Shown here in pieces: positions 7,921-18,986 of a stretch of 64,000 nt of DNA (the stretch's first letter is position 1; the number at the start of each line of letters is the position of its first letter). Origin of the DNA: Pontibacillus yanchengensis (GTDB lineage: Bacteria; Bacillota; Bacilli; Bacillales; BH030062); the NCBI RefSeq assembly GCF_009856295.1, contig NZ_WMEU01000003.1, positions 434,001 to 498,000 on the forward strand, given 5' to 3'. The notes below the pieces were generated by a model, which was not told the origin of the DNA, ran no database searches, and saw only the letters and a program-made list of their open reading frames with translations. Position numbers and translations under genes: made by a program.

Positions 7921-8874
7921 TCAGACAAGGGGAAGTTCCTCTTTATTGTTTTTATGTTCATACATCCATTGGTCAGCTTCCATATACATGTTTTCCATCT
8001 CAGCTCTTGAATTGGAACGATAGGCATATCCCAATGACAAATAGATAGGGAACTTGGTTGTTTCGTTGAAGTGTTTCAGTTGGTCAATGAGCTTATTGAC
8101 TAATAGCTTAACTTCAGCTTCTGATGTATTCGTGAGAAGCAAGGCAAATTCATCTCCCCCTACTCTACAGACAGTGATGTCAGATTGGGATAGGGAGGAC
8201 AGAAGCGTAGCTGTATTTTGAATTAATTCATCCCCTTGTTTGTGTCCAAATGTATCATTGATTTTTTTAAGATTATCCAAATCACATAAAACCATTGCTA
8301 CGGAGTCATCCGTTTGATCGTATTTCTTCATATAATTTTCAAAAAAATCACGATTGTAGATGCCTGTGAGGCGGTCGTGTGATATTTGGTATTCTAATCG
8401 TTCCATTAGCTCTACTTTATCACTAATATTCCGGATAACCCCTTGCAGGGCAACGAGTTTTTCATTTCTATAAATTGGCGTAGCGTGTTCTTCAAACCAA
8501 ATATAGTTGCCATTATTATGCTTCCAGCGTTGAATAATGGGCTGGTTAAAATCAATCTGGCCATTAATTTTTCGTTCTAGGGTGTTATAATCCTCTGGGT
8601 GAATGCGATCGAATATGGCGAAAGGGTTCTCGAATGTTTCTTCAAGTACTTGTTCTCCAAGTGCAGTGTCTATCGAAGGACTAAGGTATCGATACCTTGG
8701 GATTGGTTCAATCTCAACATAATAGATAATATCCTTCGCATGTTCTAGTAGAGGATAAATGCGATACTCATCATCCTGTTGAACCCTATCATTTCTTCTA
8801 TTTTTTATAAGCTGGACAGTTTTTAGCGTTAAAACTCCTAACACAACTCCAATGCTTATCCAAACTACCTTCAC
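7921..8874 (-). CDS. PAS-GGDEF diguanylate cyclase
   Basis: Synthesises c-di-GMP from two GTP. An N-terminal hydrophobic segment (about residues 3-22) anchors it in the membrane; a PAS domain (about 40-145) has WKHNNGNYIWFEEHATPIY in the beta-scaffold; a GGDEF domain follows (about 155-312) with the canonical active site RVGGDEFALL and KINDTFGHKQGDEL. The position of the inhibitory RxxD I-site reads SQSD, so the Arg is absent. The start is GTG at 8874, placed 6 nt after AAGGTG; an in-frame GTG at 8883 is the alternative but would overlap that ribosome site. A c-di-GMP-I riboswitch and terminator hairpin sit in its leader, which suggests feedback by its own product. Confidence 0.92.
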   Translation of the reverse strand: MKVVWISIGVVLGVLTLKTVQLIKNRRNDRVQQDDEYRIYPLLEHAKDIIYYVEIEPIPRYRYLSPSIDTALGEQVLEETFENPFAIFDRIHPEDYNTLERKINGQIDFNQPIIQRWKHNNGNYIWFEEHATPIYRNEKLVALQGVIRNISDKVELMERLEYQISHDRLTGIYNRDFFENYMKKYDQTDDSVAMVLCDLDNLKKINDTFGHKQGDELIQNTATLLSSLSQSDITVCRVGGDEFALLLTNTSEAEVKLLVNKLIDQLKHFNETTKFPIYLSLGYAYRSNSRAEMENMYMEADQWMYEHKNNKEELPLV

Positions 8875-8920
8875 CCATCTCACCTTCTATAAAAAGTTAT
8901 TCTATGTGTCATGATTCCAT

Positions 8921-8952
8921 AAGAAAAAGGCAAACCGAAAAAAGGCCTGCCC
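8921..8952 (-). terminator. riboswitch-associated terminator hairpin
   Basis: Reading the minus strand, GGGCAGGCC (8952-8944) pairs with GGTTTGCCT (8936-8928, with G-U pairs) around a U-rich loop and is followed by TTTTCTT. It lies between the aptamer and the GGDEF gene, so it can serve as the expression platform. Confidence 0.7.
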
Positions 8953-8968
8953 TGCTTCCTTCTTATTC

Positions 8969-9043
8969 GGCAGCTCGACCACCATTGGTAGGTACCTTTA
9001 GGCTCGTAGCTTTGCGTCCTTATTTTTCAATAAGTTTGCCTTT
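8969..9043 (-). ncRNA. cyclic di-GMP-I (GEMM-I) riboswitch aptamer
   Basis: Minus-strand RNA reads GGCAAACTTATTGAAAAATAA, interrupted here, then GGACGCAAAGCTACGAGCCTA, then AAGGTACC, and GTGGTCGAGCTGCC. This matches the class I aptamer: the P2 arm CTTATT-GAAA-AATAAG has the GNRA tetraloop, GGACGCAAAGC is the invariant junction, and the second arm contains the tetraloop receptor region and closes with CGAGCTGCC. It is oriented toward, and about 95 nt upstream of, a diguanylate cyclase gene, with a terminator hairpin between. Ligand assignment to c-di-GMP rests on family consensus; a 2',3'-cGAMP-selective variant cannot be excluded without structural alignment. Confidence 0.93.
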
Positions 9044-9064
9044 ATCAAATTATTGTCTTATACC

Positions 9065-9094
9065 ATTATATAAGTACTAGTTCAAAAATACCAA
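9065..9094 (-). promoter_or_regulatory. sigma-A type promoter of the riboswitch/GGDEF gene
   Basis: On the minus strand TTGGTA (9094-9089), an 18-bp spacer, then a perfect TATAAT (9070-9065). Transcription would begin near 9058, some 15 nt before the aptamer. Confidence 0.6.
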
Positions 9095-9261
9095 GTCATT
9101 CGACAAAAATAGTGGATATTTTATCATGTTTTTATCTCATTATTATCCATTTAAAGTGTATCTCTTAAAAATGGATTGCGTTTTTCTGAAGCGATATAGG
9201 GAAACATATAAAAAGGAAAAACAGTGGAAACATGTTAGAGTTTACCTAAGAGAATCATGCG

Positions 9262-9290
9262 TTGACGGATTATCTTTACTTTGGTAGCAT
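9262..9290 (+). promoter_or_regulatory. candidate promoter of the his operon
   Basis: TTGACG (9262-9267), 17-bp spacer, TAGCAT (9285-9290), about 60 nt before hisZ. No T-box or leader peptide was recognised between it and hisZ. Confidence 0.5.
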
Positions 9291-9351
9291 ATTAGCAAGT
9301 TAAAGGATTGAGAATTGTTTATACTATTTATCCTAATCAAGAGAGGTGCAA

Positions 9352-10533
9352 ATGACTGTGGCAAATCGTCTTATGTTTGAAAAACCCTTAGGAATGAGGG
9401 ATACGTTGCCCTTTTTCTATAATCAAAAACGAAAAGCAAGGCAAGCATTATCGCAAACCATTGAGTCATGGGGGTATCAGTTCCTTGATACACCGATGCT
9501 TGAATATTTAGATACAGTTGGAGAAGCTAGTGCGATTGATGAAACCCAGCTCTTTAAGCTATTGGACCAACAAGGGCACACCTTGGTTCTGCGTCCAGAT
9601 TTGACTGCTCCTATTGCACGAGTGGCTGCTTCTCAGCTTAAGGAACAAGGCTATCCCGTGCGTTTGAGCTATGATGGACCTGTGTTTCGTGCCCAGCAAA
9701 TCGAAGGAGGCAAACCAGCACAGTTTGAACAAGTAGGCGTGGAATACATAGGGGAAAACTCGATCTATGCAGATGCAGAGGTTATTGCGCTACAGGTAGA
9801 ATCTCTTAAAGCATCTGGTTTAGAACAGTTTCAACTCACAGTAGGTCATATTGGTTATGTGAAAGGTTTATTAACAGAGATTTTCGGTGAGGACCACGAT
9901 ACAGCTGAAATGTTCTTACGTTATCTTTTTCGTAAAAACTATGTTGGGTTCCGAAAAGCCCTTCAAGAAGTTGAGCTTTCAGATCGTGATAAAAAACGTC
10001 TTACCCAGCTTTTATCTTTACGTGGGGAAGAAGATGTACTTTCGCAGGCTGAAGATATTACGACAAATGGGGCTTGTCATCAAGCGATTGGCGAATTAAA
10101 GCAACTACGCGATTTATTAGAAATATATGGCGTGAGTCACTATGTTTCCTTTGATTTGAATCTTATTAGCCACATGAATTACTATACAGGTATTTTATTC
10201 GAAGGCTATGCACCTCATTTAGGTTCTTTATTGTGTAATGGCGGTCGTTACGATCAATTATTGCCTTCCTTCCAATCGAATGCTTCTGCAACAGGCTTCG
10301 CTATTAGACTAGATCGCTTAGTGGAAGCACTATCTCAGGAGGAAGACACGGATGAGCACGTATTAGTGCTTTATAATCGCGATACGTTTCAACAAGGATT
10401 ACAAAAAGCACAATCCGCAAGAGCGAAGGGGCAACATGTGGTCCTACAGCATAAGGAACAACTAGAAGAGAGCTCGCAAATGGAAGCACGTTATACGTGG
10501 GTGTACGATGTAACCACAGGAGGTGGCGAATAA
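9352..10533 (+). CDS. hisZ: ATP phosphoribosyltransferase regulatory subunit HisZ
   Basis: A 393-aa class II aminoacyl-tRNA-synthetase-like protein (a HisRS paralogue without charging activity) that complexes with short-form HisG for the first, feedback-regulated step of histidine synthesis. Visible: [14 protein letters not shown] near the start, [15 protein letters not shown] (motif 2 region) and the C-terminal [10 protein letters not shown] block. ATG at 9352 is chosen over an in-frame GTG at 9346 because GAGAGGTG ends inside the latter. The stop codon overlaps hisG (TAATG). Confidence 0.93.
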   Translation: MTVANRLMFEKPLGMRDTLPFFYNQKRKARQALSQTIESWGYQFLDTPMLEYLDTVGEASAIDETQLFKLLDQQGHTLVLRPDLTAPIARVAASQLKEQGYPVRLSYDGPVFRAQQIEGGKPAQFEQVGVEYIGENSIYADAEVIALQVESLKASGLEQFQLTVGHIGYVKGLLTEIFGEDHDTAEMFLRYLFRKNYVGFRKALQEVELSDRDKKRLTQLLSLRGEEDVLSQAEDITTNGACHQAIGELKQLRDLLEIYGVSHYVSFDLNLISHMNYYTGILFEGYAPHLGSLLCNGGRYDQLLPSFQSNASATGFAIRLDRLVEALSQEEDTDEHVLVLYNRDTFQQGLQKAQSARAKGQHVVLQHKEQLEESSQMEARYTWVYDVTTGGGE

Positions 10534-11159
10534 TGAGCGATTGGCTAACGATTGCGATGCCAAAAGGACGCATCTTTGAAGAGGCCGCTGAATTGTTAAA
10601 AAAGATTGGCTATGACTTTACAGATGTGGAAGAATCAAGAAAACTTATTTTAGAGTTCCCTGAATACAAAGTACGACTGATGCTGGCGAAGCCTATGGAC
10701 GTCGTGACGTATGTTGAATACGGTGCAGCCGATTGCGGTATTGCCGGGAAAGACGTTTTATTAGAACAAGATCGTGATGTGTATGAAGTCTTAGACTTAC
10801 AAATTAGTCCTTGTTATTTAGCCGTAGCCGGGGTACCAGATAAACCATTAAGTAAGATTGCACCTAAAATTGGGACAAAATATCCTCGAGTGGCTTCAGA
10901 ATATTTCCGAGAGCAAGGAGAGCAAATTGAAATCATTCCTCTGAATGGATCGATTGAATTAGCTCCTTTAATTGGGTTAACGGACCGAATCGTTGATATT
11001 GTATCGTCTGGTCGTACTCTAAAAGAGAATGGTCTCGTAGAGTATGAGAAAATTGCTGATATCACCTCTCGTTTTATTGTAAACCCAGTTAGTTATCGCA
11101 TTAAGAGTTCATCGCTTGACCCTATTATTGAAAAATTAAGTGAACAAATCGCTGGATAA
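10533..11159 (+). CDS. hisG: ATP phosphoribosyltransferase catalytic subunit HisG (short form)
   Basis: A 208-aa short-form HisG condensing ATP with PRPP to N1-(5-phosphoribosyl)-ATP. Starts [14 protein letters not shown]; the signature stretch around residues 140-165 ([17 protein letters not shown], then [13 protein letters not shown]) is the PRPP-binding region. It lacks the C-terminal regulatory domain of long HisG, consistent with dependence on HisZ encoded immediately upstream. The ATG overlaps the hisZ stop; GGAGGTGG lies at the end of hisZ. Confidence 0.96.
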   Translation: MSDWLTIAMPKGRIFEEAAELLKKIGYDFTDVEESRKLILEFPEYKVRLMLAKPMDVVTYVEYGAADCGIAGKDVLLEQDRDVYEVLDLQISPCYLAVAGVPDKPLSKIAPKIGTKYPRVASEYFREQGEQIEIIPLNGSIELAPLIGLTDRIVDIVSSGRTLKENGLVEYEKIADITSRFIVNPVSYRIKSSSLDPIIEKLSEQIAG

Positions 11160-11173
11160 GGAGGAATGGAAAC

Positions 11174-12448
11174 ATGGACATTCTTACACCGAACGACTTG
11201 GCGTCTATAAAGCGAAGTGTAGATGGAGGCACAGAAAAGCAACGGGAAACCGTCAAAGAAATTCTTGCTGATGTTCAATCAAAACAGGATGAAGCGCTCT
11301 ACCATTATACGAACAAGTTGGATGGTGCCTCGTTATCAGAGCTTCGGGTGACAGAGGAGGAGTTCCAGCAAGCGCGTGAAACGATGGATGCTAAAGATAT
11401 TGATATCCTCAAAGAAGCAGCTGAGAATATTCGATCTTTTCATGAAAAACAAGTTCGTCAATCTTGGTTTGACACGAACGAAGATGGGACGGTCTTAGGT
11501 CAAAAAGTTACGCCACTAGATGCGGTAGGTGTCTATGTACCAGGCGGAACAGCTGCTTACCCTTCTTCTGTATTTATGAACGTACTTCCAGCGGTAGTTG
11601 CTGGTGTGGATCGTATTGTAATGGTATCCCCGCCTTCAGAAGAAGGGATCTTACCTGCAGGTGTCCTTGTAGCGGCTGAAATTGCCGGAGTGAAGGAAGT
11701 GTATAAGGTTGGTGGTGCCCAAGCAGTAGCGGCACTTGCATATGGAACGGAATCCATCCAACCAGTCGATAAAATCGTCGGCCCAGGAAATATTTATGTA
11801 GCTTTAGCCAAGCGAGAAGTGTTCGGTGATGTAGATATTGATATGATTGCAGGTCCAAGTGAGATTGTTGTGTTTGCAGACGACACCGCAAAGCCCGATG
11901 AAGTTGCAGCGGATCTTTTATCACAAGCAGAGCATGACGAACGTTCCTCCAGTGTACTTGTGACTACCTCTGAAACCCTAGCGAAAGCTGTGGCTGAAGA
12001 AGTAGACAAGCAACTGGAACAACTTCCACGAAAAGATATTGCTCAAGCTAGTATCCGTGATTTCGGGGCAATTGTGTTGTGTAACAGCAAAGCAGGAGCC
12101 ATTGATGTCGTTAATTCGATAGCACCAGAACACTTAGAAATTATGATGGAAGAACCTTTAGGGGTGCTAGGAAGCATCAAGCATGCAGGCGCAATTTTTC
12201 TAGGACGTTATAGCTCAGAGCCAGTTGGAGACTATTTCGCAGGACCGAATCATGTGCTTCCTACGAGCGGTACGGCACGCTTCTCCAGTCCACTAAATGT
12301 TGATGATTTTGTGAAAAAATCAAGCGTTATTTATTATAGTAAGCAGGCATATGAGCAGAACGCAGATAAAATTGCACGATTTGCACGATTAGAAGGATTA
12401 GAAGCCCATGCTAAAGCAATCGAGAAGCGAAAGGACGATGAGTCATGA
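11174..12448 (+). CDS. hisD: histidinol dehydrogenase HisD
   Basis: A 424-aa NAD-dependent, zinc-containing enzyme that oxidises L-histidinol to L-histidine in two steps. Visible family blocks: [63 protein letters not shown] (with zinc-ligand His and catalytic Glu/His region) and [29 protein letters not shown] precedes the ATG. The 3' end overlaps hisB by 4 nt. Confidence 0.96.
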   Translation: MDILTPNDLASIKRSVDGGTEKQRETVKEILADVQSKQDEALYHYTNKLDGASLSELRVTEEEFQQARETMDAKDIDILKEAAENIRSFHEKQVRQSWFDTNEDGTVLGQKVTPLDAVGVYVPGGTAAYPSSVFMNVLPAVVAGVDRIVMVSPPSEEGILPAGVLVAAEIAGVKEVYKVGGAQAVAALAYGTESIQPVDKIVGPGNIYVALAKREVFGDVDIDMIAGPSEIVVFADDTAKPDEVAADLLSQAEHDERSSSVLVTTSETLAKAVAEEVDKQLEQLPRKDIAQASIRDFGAIVLCNSKAGAIDVVNSIAPEHLEIMMEEPLGVLGSIKHAGAIFLGRYSSEPVGDYFAGPNHVLPTSGTARFSSPLNVDDFVKKSSVIYYSKQAYEQNADKIARFARLEGLEAHAKAIEKRKDDES

Positions 12449-13038
12449 ATGAAAAACGGAGCAGCCACCTAGAACGAAAGACAGGCGAGACCCAGATTTC
12501 CCTTCAACTCGACTTAGATGGGAATGGAAGTGGGGGGGTACAAACACAAGTCCCTTTCATGACACATATGCTTGAGCTTTTCAAAAAGCATGGCTTTTTT
12601 AACCTAACGATAAATGGTGAAGGTGATGTTCATGTGGATGACCATCATCTTACAGAGGATATCGGTATTGTCCTTGGGCAGGCGTTACGACAAGCGGTTG
12701 GCGATAAACAAGGTATCAGACGCTATGGATCCTTTACGATGCCGATGGACGAAACCCTTGTAACCGTTGCTGTAGACTTGAGTGATCGCCCTCATTTGGA
12801 GTGGAAAGCGGATCTGCCAGCTGAAAAGGTAGGCACGTTTGATACGGAAAATGTGCATGAATTTTTCTGGAAGCTTGCTTTAGAAGCCCGCATGAATTTA
12901 CATATTGTCGTTCATCATGGCTCCAATACGCATCACATCATCGAGGCGATGTTTAAAGCAACGGCCAGAGCATTAGATGAAGCGACGCAAATCGATCCAC
13001 GTATAGAAGGGATCATGTCCACGAAGGGGAGTCTATAA
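12445..13038 (+). CDS. hisB: imidazoleglycerol-phosphate dehydratase HisB
   Basis: A 197-aa dehydratase converting imidazole glycerol phosphate to imidazole acetol phosphate. It is the monofunctional form without the phosphatase domain. The two metal-binding motifs are [15 protein letters not shown] (residues about 54-68) and [18 protein letters not shown] near the C-terminus. It overlaps hisD by 4 nt (ATGA) and abuts hisH. Confidence 0.95.
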   Translation: MNEKRSSHLERKTGETQISLQLDLDGNGSGGVQTQVPFMTHMLELFKKHGFFNLTINGEGDVHVDDHHLTEDIGIVLGQALRQAVGDKQGIRRYGSFTMPMDETLVTVAVDLSDRPHLEWKADLPAEKVGTFDTENVHEFFWKLALEARMNLHIVVHHGSNTHHIIEAMFKATARALDEATQIDPRIEGIMSTKGSL

Positions 13039-13680
13039 ATGATTGGCATTATTGATTACGGCATGGGCAATTTGTTCAGTGTCTCCAAAGCACTGGAACG
13101 GTTAGATGTGCCTTATACACTATCTGCTTCACCAGATGAACTAGAGCAATGTGAAGGGCTCATCCTTCCAGGCGTAGGTGCATTTCCAGATGCCATGAAA
13201 GCTCTTGAAGAAGCGGGTATGAAGGACTATGTACTTCGGAAAGTAGAGGAAGGGACACCACTTTTAGGCATTTGCCTTGGGATGCAATTGCTGTTTGAAG
13301 AAAGTGAAGAAAATACGTTTACAAAAGGTTTGAATCTTCTTCCTGGGCGAATTGTTCGATTTACAGGAAAGAATGAGGAAGGAATCCGCTTTAAGATTCC
13401 TCATATGGGTTGGAATCATTTAGACCAAAGACATCCAGAAGCGTCGTTGCTAAACGACATTGAAGATGGATATGTGTATTTTGTTCACTCCTATTATGTG
13501 GATACACCTGATCCTTCCGTCATATTAGCCAGTGCATCCTATGAAACGGACGTACCTGCTGTTGTAGGACGAGGAAATGTCTATGGAACTCAGTTTCACC
13601 CCGAAAAAAGTGGCTCAACAGGCATGACGATTTTGAAGAATTTTTGTGATCTACTAGCAATAAGTGGCGGAAAGGAGTAA
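13039..13680 (+). CDS. hisH: imidazole glycerol phosphate synthase glutaminase subunit HisH
   Basis: A 213-aa class I glutamine amidotransferase that supplies ammonia to HisF. GICLGMQLLFE carries the nucleophile Cys, and QFHPEKSGSTG the His-Glu pair; the N-terminus IGIIDYGMGNLFSV is typical. It starts immediately after the hisB stop and is followed 3 nt later by hisA. Confidence 0.95.
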   Translation: MIGIIDYGMGNLFSVSKALERLDVPYTLSASPDELEQCEGLILPGVGAFPDAMKALEEAGMKDYVLRKVEEGTPLLGICLGMQLLFEESEENTFTKGLNLLPGRIVRFTGKNEEGIRFKIPHMGWNHLDQRHPEASLLNDIEDGYVYFVHSYYVDTPDPSVILASASYETDVPAVVGRGNVYGTQFHPEKSGSTGMTILKNFCDLLAISGGKE

Positions 13681-13683
13681 GCA

Positions 13684-14418
13684 ATGAGTACATTTACGAT
13701 TTATCCAGCAATTGATATGAAAGAAGGAAAGTGCGTTCGCCTTCAGCAAGGCGATTTTAATAGAGAAACGGTTTATGGAGATTCCCCTTATGACGTAGCA
13801 CGCGATTTTGTAGAGCATGGTGCCGAATGGATTCATATGGTTGATTTAGATGGAGCGCGTGATGGATCTCGAGCAAATGCAGCTCATATTTTGAACGTAG
13901 CCAAGGATTTACCTGTTAAGGTGCAAATGGGTGGTGGCATTCGTTCTAAAGAAGATGTTGCTTTCTATTTAGATAACAGCGTGGACCGTGTTATTATCGG
14001 AAGTCTTGCCATCACAAATCCAGAATTAACGAAAGAGCTTGTGGAGGAGTACGGACATCGTATTGCGATTGGCCTTGATGCACGAGATGGTTATGTTGCC
14101 ACTGAAGGCTGGCTGACTAATTCCGATCAAAAAGCGACCGAAGTAGGGAAATATTTTGCTGACGTGGGTGTGGAAACGTTTATTTTCACCGATATATCAA
14201 AAGATGGCATGATGGGTGGTCCAAATACAAAAGCGATTGTTGAATTAGCTGAGGTAACGGGCAAAGAAGTGATCGCATCTGGAGGCGTATCGAATCTGAA
14301 CGATCTTAAAGAACTGAAGCAATATGCTGATCGCAATGTAGCAGGAGCGATAGTTGGCAAGGCGATTTACACAAAAGAAATCACCTTGAAAGATGCGATT
14401 GCTGAGGTGAAAGCGTAA
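13684..14418 (+). CDS. hisA: ProFAR isomerase HisA
   Basis: A 244-aa (beta/alpha)8 barrel isomerising ProFAR to PRFAR. Half-barrel phosphate-binding motifs are [13 protein letters not shown] and [14 protein letters not shown], with the catalytic Asp in [13 protein letters not shown]. Its last base is the first base of hisF, giving TAATG coupling. AAAGGAGTAAGCA upstream is the RBS within the end of hisH. Confidence 0.95.
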   Translation: MSTFTIYPAIDMKEGKCVRLQQGDFNRETVYGDSPYDVARDFVEHGAEWIHMVDLDGARDGSRANAAHILNVAKDLPVKVQMGGGIRSKEDVAFYLDNSVDRVIIGSLAITNPELTKELVEEYGHRIAIGLDARDGYVATEGWLTNSDQKATEVGKYFADVGVETFIFTDISKDGMMGGPNTKAIVELAEVTGKEVIASGGVSNLNDLKELKQYADRNVAGAIVGKAIYTKEITLKDAIAEVKA

Positions 14419-15176
14419 TGCTAACGAAACGTATAATCCCTTGTTTGGACGTGAAGGATGGTCGTGTTGTGAAAGGCATTCAATTCGTCCAAATTCGCGA
14501 TGCTGGTGATCCAGTGGAATTAGCGACCATTTATGATCAACAAGGTGCAGACGAGCTTGTGTTTCTGGATATTTCAGCTACACATGAAGGACGCAAAACG
14601 ATGATCGAAGTGGTTAGGGAAGTGGCTGCAACATTAGCAATTCCGTTTACGGTTGGTGGCGGTATTGGCTCGCTTCAAGATATGCGGGCTATTCTTCGAG
14701 CTGGAGCGGATAAAGTATCCTTGAATTCAGCAGCCGTTCGAAACCCGGAACTCGTCACAGAAGGAGCGAATTTTTTCGGATCCCAGTGTATCGTCGTCGC
14801 GATTGATGCACGATATGATGAAGAGCTAGGATCATGGCGTGTTTATACTCATGGTGGCCGAAAAGGCACAGAATGGGAAGTACTCGAATGGGCGAAAAAA
14901 GTAGAAGCGTCTGGTGCTGGTGAATTGTTATTAACGAGCATGGACCAAGACGGAGAAAAAACAGGATTTGATCTGGAACTCTTAAAGGCTGTCCAAGAGG
15001 TTGTCCAAATTCCAGTCATTGCCTCAGGTGGAGCAGGAAATGCTGAACACTTTGTTGATGTGTTTCAGGATGCCAAAGCAGATGCAGCGTTAGCCGCGTC
15101 TATTTTTCACTATAAAGAAACGTCCGTTGAAAACGTAAAAGATATACTGAAACAGAATGGGGTGCATGTACGATGA
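14418..15176 (+). CDS. hisF: imidazole glycerol phosphate synthase cyclase subunit HisF
   Basis: A 252-aa (beta/alpha)8 barrel that with HisH converts PRFAR to imidazole glycerol phosphate and [23 protein letters not shown] has the catalytic Asp11; [13 protein letters not shown] and [14 protein letters not shown] bind phosphates; [15 protein letters not shown] carries the second catalytic Asp. Overlaps hisA by one base and hisI by 4. Confidence 0.96.
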   Translation: MLTKRIIPCLDVKDGRVVKGIQFVQIRDAGDPVELATIYDQQGADELVFLDISATHEGRKTMIEVVREVAATLAIPFTVGGGIGSLQDMRAILRAGADKVSLNSAAVRNPELVTEGANFFGSQCIVVAIDARYDEELGSWRVYTHGGRKGTEWEVLEWAKKVEASGAGELLLTSMDQDGEKTGFDLELLKAVQEVVQIPVIASGGAGNAEHFVDVFQDAKADAALAASIFHYKETSVENVKDILKQNGVHVR

Positions 15177-15802
15177 ATATCGAAGACATTCAATTTGACG
15201 AACAAGGGTTAGTGCCAGCTATTCTTCAAGATGCTCAGAGCAAGGAAGTATTAACACTTGCCTATATGAATCGAGAGGCCGTTGAAAAGTCGATGGAAAC
15301 AGGAGAAACGGTTTTATATAGTCGGTCTCGCCAGGAACTGTGGCACAAAGGAGCGACATCAGGAAATACACAGGCCATCCATTCGATGAAATATGACTGT
15401 GACCAAGATGCTGTGCTCGTTCAAGTCATTCCAAATGGGCCAGCATGCCATAAAGGGGATTACAGCTGCTTTTCTACTACATTTTATGGAAAGCAAACCG
15501 AACCAGCTGATCATCGCTATCAAATTTTGGATGAGCTTCAGCGTGTACTCTCCGAGCGTAAAGCGACCTTGCCTGAAGGCTCCTACACATCCGAAATGTT
15601 CCAAAACGGAGTAGACCGGATTGCGAAAAAAGTTACGGAAGAAGCTGGGGAAGTAATCATTGCAGCTAAAAACGATGACCAGGAAGAACTTACATGGGAA
15701 ACAGCTGATTTGTTATTCCATACGCTCATGCTATTAACAGATCGCGGATTACCATTCGATGATGTACTACGAGCTCTAGAGGAACGTCATCAGAAAAAGT
15801 AA
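15173..15802 (+). CDS. hisI: bifunctional PR-AMP cyclohydrolase / PR-ATP pyrophosphatase HisI(E)
   Basis: A 209-aa fusion. Residues 1-about 112 are the cyclohydrolase, with metal ligands in [13 protein letters not shown] and [12 protein letters not shown]; residues about 120-205 are the MazG-like pyrophosphatase, with [16 protein letters not shown] and [14 protein letters not shown]. The two catalyse steps 3 and 2 of the pathway. It is the last gene of the run; hisC and a histidinol phosphatase gene are not in the window, as in B. subtilis where they lie elsewhere. Confidence 0.95.
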   Translation: MNIEDIQFDEQGLVPAILQDAQSKEVLTLAYMNREAVEKSMETGETVLYSRSRQELWHKGATSGNTQAIHSMKYDCDQDAVLVQVIPNGPACHKGDYSCFSTTFYGKQTEPADHRYQILDELQRVLSERKATLPEGSYTSEMFQNGVDRIAKKVTEEAGEVIIAAKNDDQEELTWETADLLFHTLMLLTDRGLPFDDVLRALEERHQKK

Positions 15803-15810
15803 AGCACCAG

Positions 15811-15839
15811 TTGGATAAAAACGGTATATAGTGTATAAT
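15811..15839 (+). promoter_or_regulatory. sigma-A type promoter of yvcD
   Basis: TTGGAT (15811-15816), 17-bp spacer, TATAAT (15834-15839). It starts 8 nt after the hisI stop and about 60 nt before the yvcD start. Confidence 0.65.
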
Positions 15840-15897
15840 GCCCTGTGGATATGATATACTGCTTGCAGAATGGATTGGTTCAAAGAGGAGGACCTAC

Positions 15898-16911
15898 ATG
15901 CATAACTCCACGAACACCACAGGGGAAGCCATGCACCCAAACGTAATCCCTTTCACTCCTGAAGGGGACTTTTACTTTTCCAAAGGCGTGCAAGCTTTTC
16001 AACGGAGAGAATTTGAAAAAGCGATTAAATGGATTAATCGCTCTATTGAACTGTCTCCAAAACAACCTTTATACCAATGTCAATTATCTGTTGTTCATAC
16101 AGAAATAGGAAATTATCATTCAGCCAATCAAGTATTAATGGATGTATTAGCTGAATTTGGCCATGAATATGTAGATTGCTTTTATCTTATTGCAAACAAT
16201 TACGCTCATCTTGGATTGTTCCATGATGCGATGAAATATGCGAAAGAGTATATGCAAAAAGCGCCAAATGGAGATTTTAAAGAGGAAGCGGAACAACTAT
16301 TAACCCTTGTCGATATCGATGAGGAAGATGATGACGATGAAGATTGGGCCATGGAGGAAGAAGACGAACTGATGCGTTATCAGGAATCTGCGTTTTATCA
16401 TCTAGAACGACAGGAATGGGAAGAAGCCCTTCCGATTTTGGATGATATGATTCGTTTTTTCCCGTCCTACTTTCCTGCTAAGCATGATTATGCGATGGCG
16501 CTCTTTTTTTATGGGAATCAAATAGATGCAATCGAGTTAGAAGAAAAATGGAAGCAGCAACATCCTTCTTCTATCCACACATTATGCAATTTATCTGTGT
16601 TTTATCATCTAGCTGGAAAACCAGAAGCTGCAAATGAACACATACAACAGCTACGAAATGTGTATCCTATTCATGAACAACAACAGTTGAAAGTAGCCGT
16701 AACGTTAGCGCAGGTAGGCTTCTACAAGGATGCGTATGAACGCTTCATTGTGTTGCCGAAGAGTAAGTTGAGAGGGCACTTATCTTATTATAAATGGTTT
16801 AGTATTTCAGCTTATCAACGCGGAGAACCATCTAGAGCTTTGAGCCTGTGGGAAGAAGGATGCTTGCGTCATTCAAGCCTTTCACAGCAAGGCGGCCCTT
16901 GGGATCAATGA
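15898..16911 (+). CDS. yvcD: TPR-repeat protein YvcD
   Basis: A 337-aa cytoplasmic protein of tetratricopeptide-like repeats. Residues about 22-125 contain successive helix pairs (FYFSKGVQAFQRREFEKAIK, then PLYQCQLSVVHTEIGNYHSA); a strongly acidic low-complexity linker (about residues 140-160, mostly D and E) separates this from a second repeat block. In B. subtilis yvcD lies between hisI and trxB, as here. ATG at 15898 is preceded by AAAGAGGAGG; an in-frame ATG at 15838 lies inside the -10 region and is rejected. Partner proteins are unknown. Confidence 0.85.
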   Translation: MHNSTNTTGEAMHPNVIPFTPEGDFYFSKGVQAFQRREFEKAIKWINRSIELSPKQPLYQCQLSVVHTEIGNYHSANQVLMDVLAEFGHEYVDCFYLIANNYAHLGLFHDAMKYAKEYMQKAPNGDFKEEAEQLLTLVDIDEEDDDDEDWAMEEEDELMRYQESAFYHLERQEWEEALPILDDMIRFFPSYFPAKHDYAMALFFYGNQIDAIELEEKWKQQHPSSIHTLCNLSVFYHLAGKPEAANEHIQQLRNVYPIHEQQQLKVAVTLAQVGFYKDAYERFIVLPKSKLRGHLSYYKWFSISAYQRGEPSRALSLWEEGCLRHSSLSQQGGPWDQ

Positions 16912-16937
16912 TGATACCCTAGTGAGCATATTAATAG

Positions 16938-17957
<1,020 letters not shown>

Positions 17958-18098
17958 ATCCTGTCATCATGCCTATTTTAGAATAATGTAAATGAGATTT
18001 CATAAACTCGTAATTACATTTTAATTCTGCTGTAACACGCATGAAACAATTATGGGGTATAATATAATTAACTAATTGACCCCCTTTTAATATAGTTG

Positions 18099-18132
18099 GC
18101 ACAGGCTACTTCGTTAGCCTGTGCATTTTTTT
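18099..18132 (+). terminator. intrinsic terminator of trxB
   Basis: GCACAGGCTA pairs with TAGCCTGTGC around CTTCGT, followed by a run of T. Confidence 0.85.
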
Positions 18133-18212
18133 TGTGCTCTAGGAAGTATTGGGAGCATAGGCGAATCTTTGCATGTGCGTCAAATTACATGCCGATCGGT
18201 GTGGTGTTGGCT

Positions 18213-18353
18213 GGCGCAGATAAAGGTAGTTCGCCGATAAATCTTCAAACTCGCGAATAAATAGGAAAAAGCGCTGATATATTGATAGAAGTCGCCGGAA
18301 AAAACAAATTCTCGCAGATTTAAGCTGCAAAAGCGCGGATAAATACATATAGG
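18213..18353. repeat. degenerate 20-21-nt repeat, about seven units
   Basis: Units open with GCGCAGATAAA, GCCGATAAAT, GCGAATAAAT, GCTGATATAT, GCCGGAAAAA, GCAGATTTAA and GCGGATAAAT at intervals of 20-21 nt. This fills the space between the trxB terminator and yvcI. No gene is visible in 17958-18498 apart from this array and the terminator. Confidence 0.65.
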
Positions 18354-18498
18354 CTCCAACCTAATGATAACAAAACAGTTAAACTCCCCACTTCCATCAA
18401 CTCGGAACATTATTCTTGGTCTTTTGATTATTGTGGGAAAAGGAGAGGTCATAGTATAATGGTTAGAGATACCTCTCACATGTAAATGAGGTGAGTAA

Positions 18499-18969
18499 AT
18501 GCAACGGGTTACAAATTGTATCGTAAAAGATCCAACTACAAATCAAGTACTAATGTTAAAAAAGCCACGGAGAGGGTGGTATGTTGCTCCAGGTGGAAAA
18601 ATGGAGCCTGGTGAACATATTAGAGAATCAGTTATTCGAGAATATAAAGAAGAAACAGGTCTCACCTTACAGCAACCGAGGTTGAATGGTGTGTTTTCGT
18701 TTGTCATAAAAGATGGTAATCATACCGTTCAGGAGTGGATGATGTTTACGTTTTATTGTGAGAACGTTACAGGTGATTTATTAAGTACAAGTCCAGAAGG
18801 GGAGCTCGAATGGGTCGATCTTGCGGAAGTCTTGCAAAAGCCAATGGCTGAAGGAGATCGTCGTTATTATAAGCATATTTTATCTTCTAATGAAGTCCTT
18901 TATGGCACTTTCACCTATACTACGGATTTCACATTATTGGATGTAACGCTTGATCCAGCTAGCCCATAA
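18499..18969 (+). CDS. yvcI: Nudix hydrolase YvcI
   Basis: A 156-aa MutT-like pyrophosphohydrolase. The Nudix box [20 protein letters not shown] plus ETGL (residues 33-56) fits GX5EX7REUXEEXGU. The substrate is uncertain (8-oxo-dGTP is the usual automatic label). It is the first gene of the yvcI-rapZ-yvcK-whiA run; its stop codon overlaps an upstream ATG of rapZ. TATAAT at 18455-18460 is a possible -10 element without a clear -35. Confidence 0.9.
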   Translation: MQRVTNCIVKDPTTNQVLMLKKPRRGWYVAPGGKMEPGEHIRESVIREYKEETGLTLQQPRLNGVFSFVIKDGNHTVQEWMMFTFYCENVTGDLLSTSPEGELEWVDLAEVLQKPMAEGDRRYYKHILSSNEVLYGTFTYTTDFTLLDVTLDPASP

Positions 18970-18986
18970 TGAAGGAGCGATGGAAT

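Noticed and set aside
9100..9345. T-box or other leader regulating the his operon
   Set aside because: No AGGGTGG/GCGG antiterminator sequence, specifier arm or clear terminator could be found before hisZ.
11574..11924. Minus-strand ORF inside hisD
   Set aside because: It lies wholly inside a well-supported gene on the other strand and shows no protein-like features or ribosome site.
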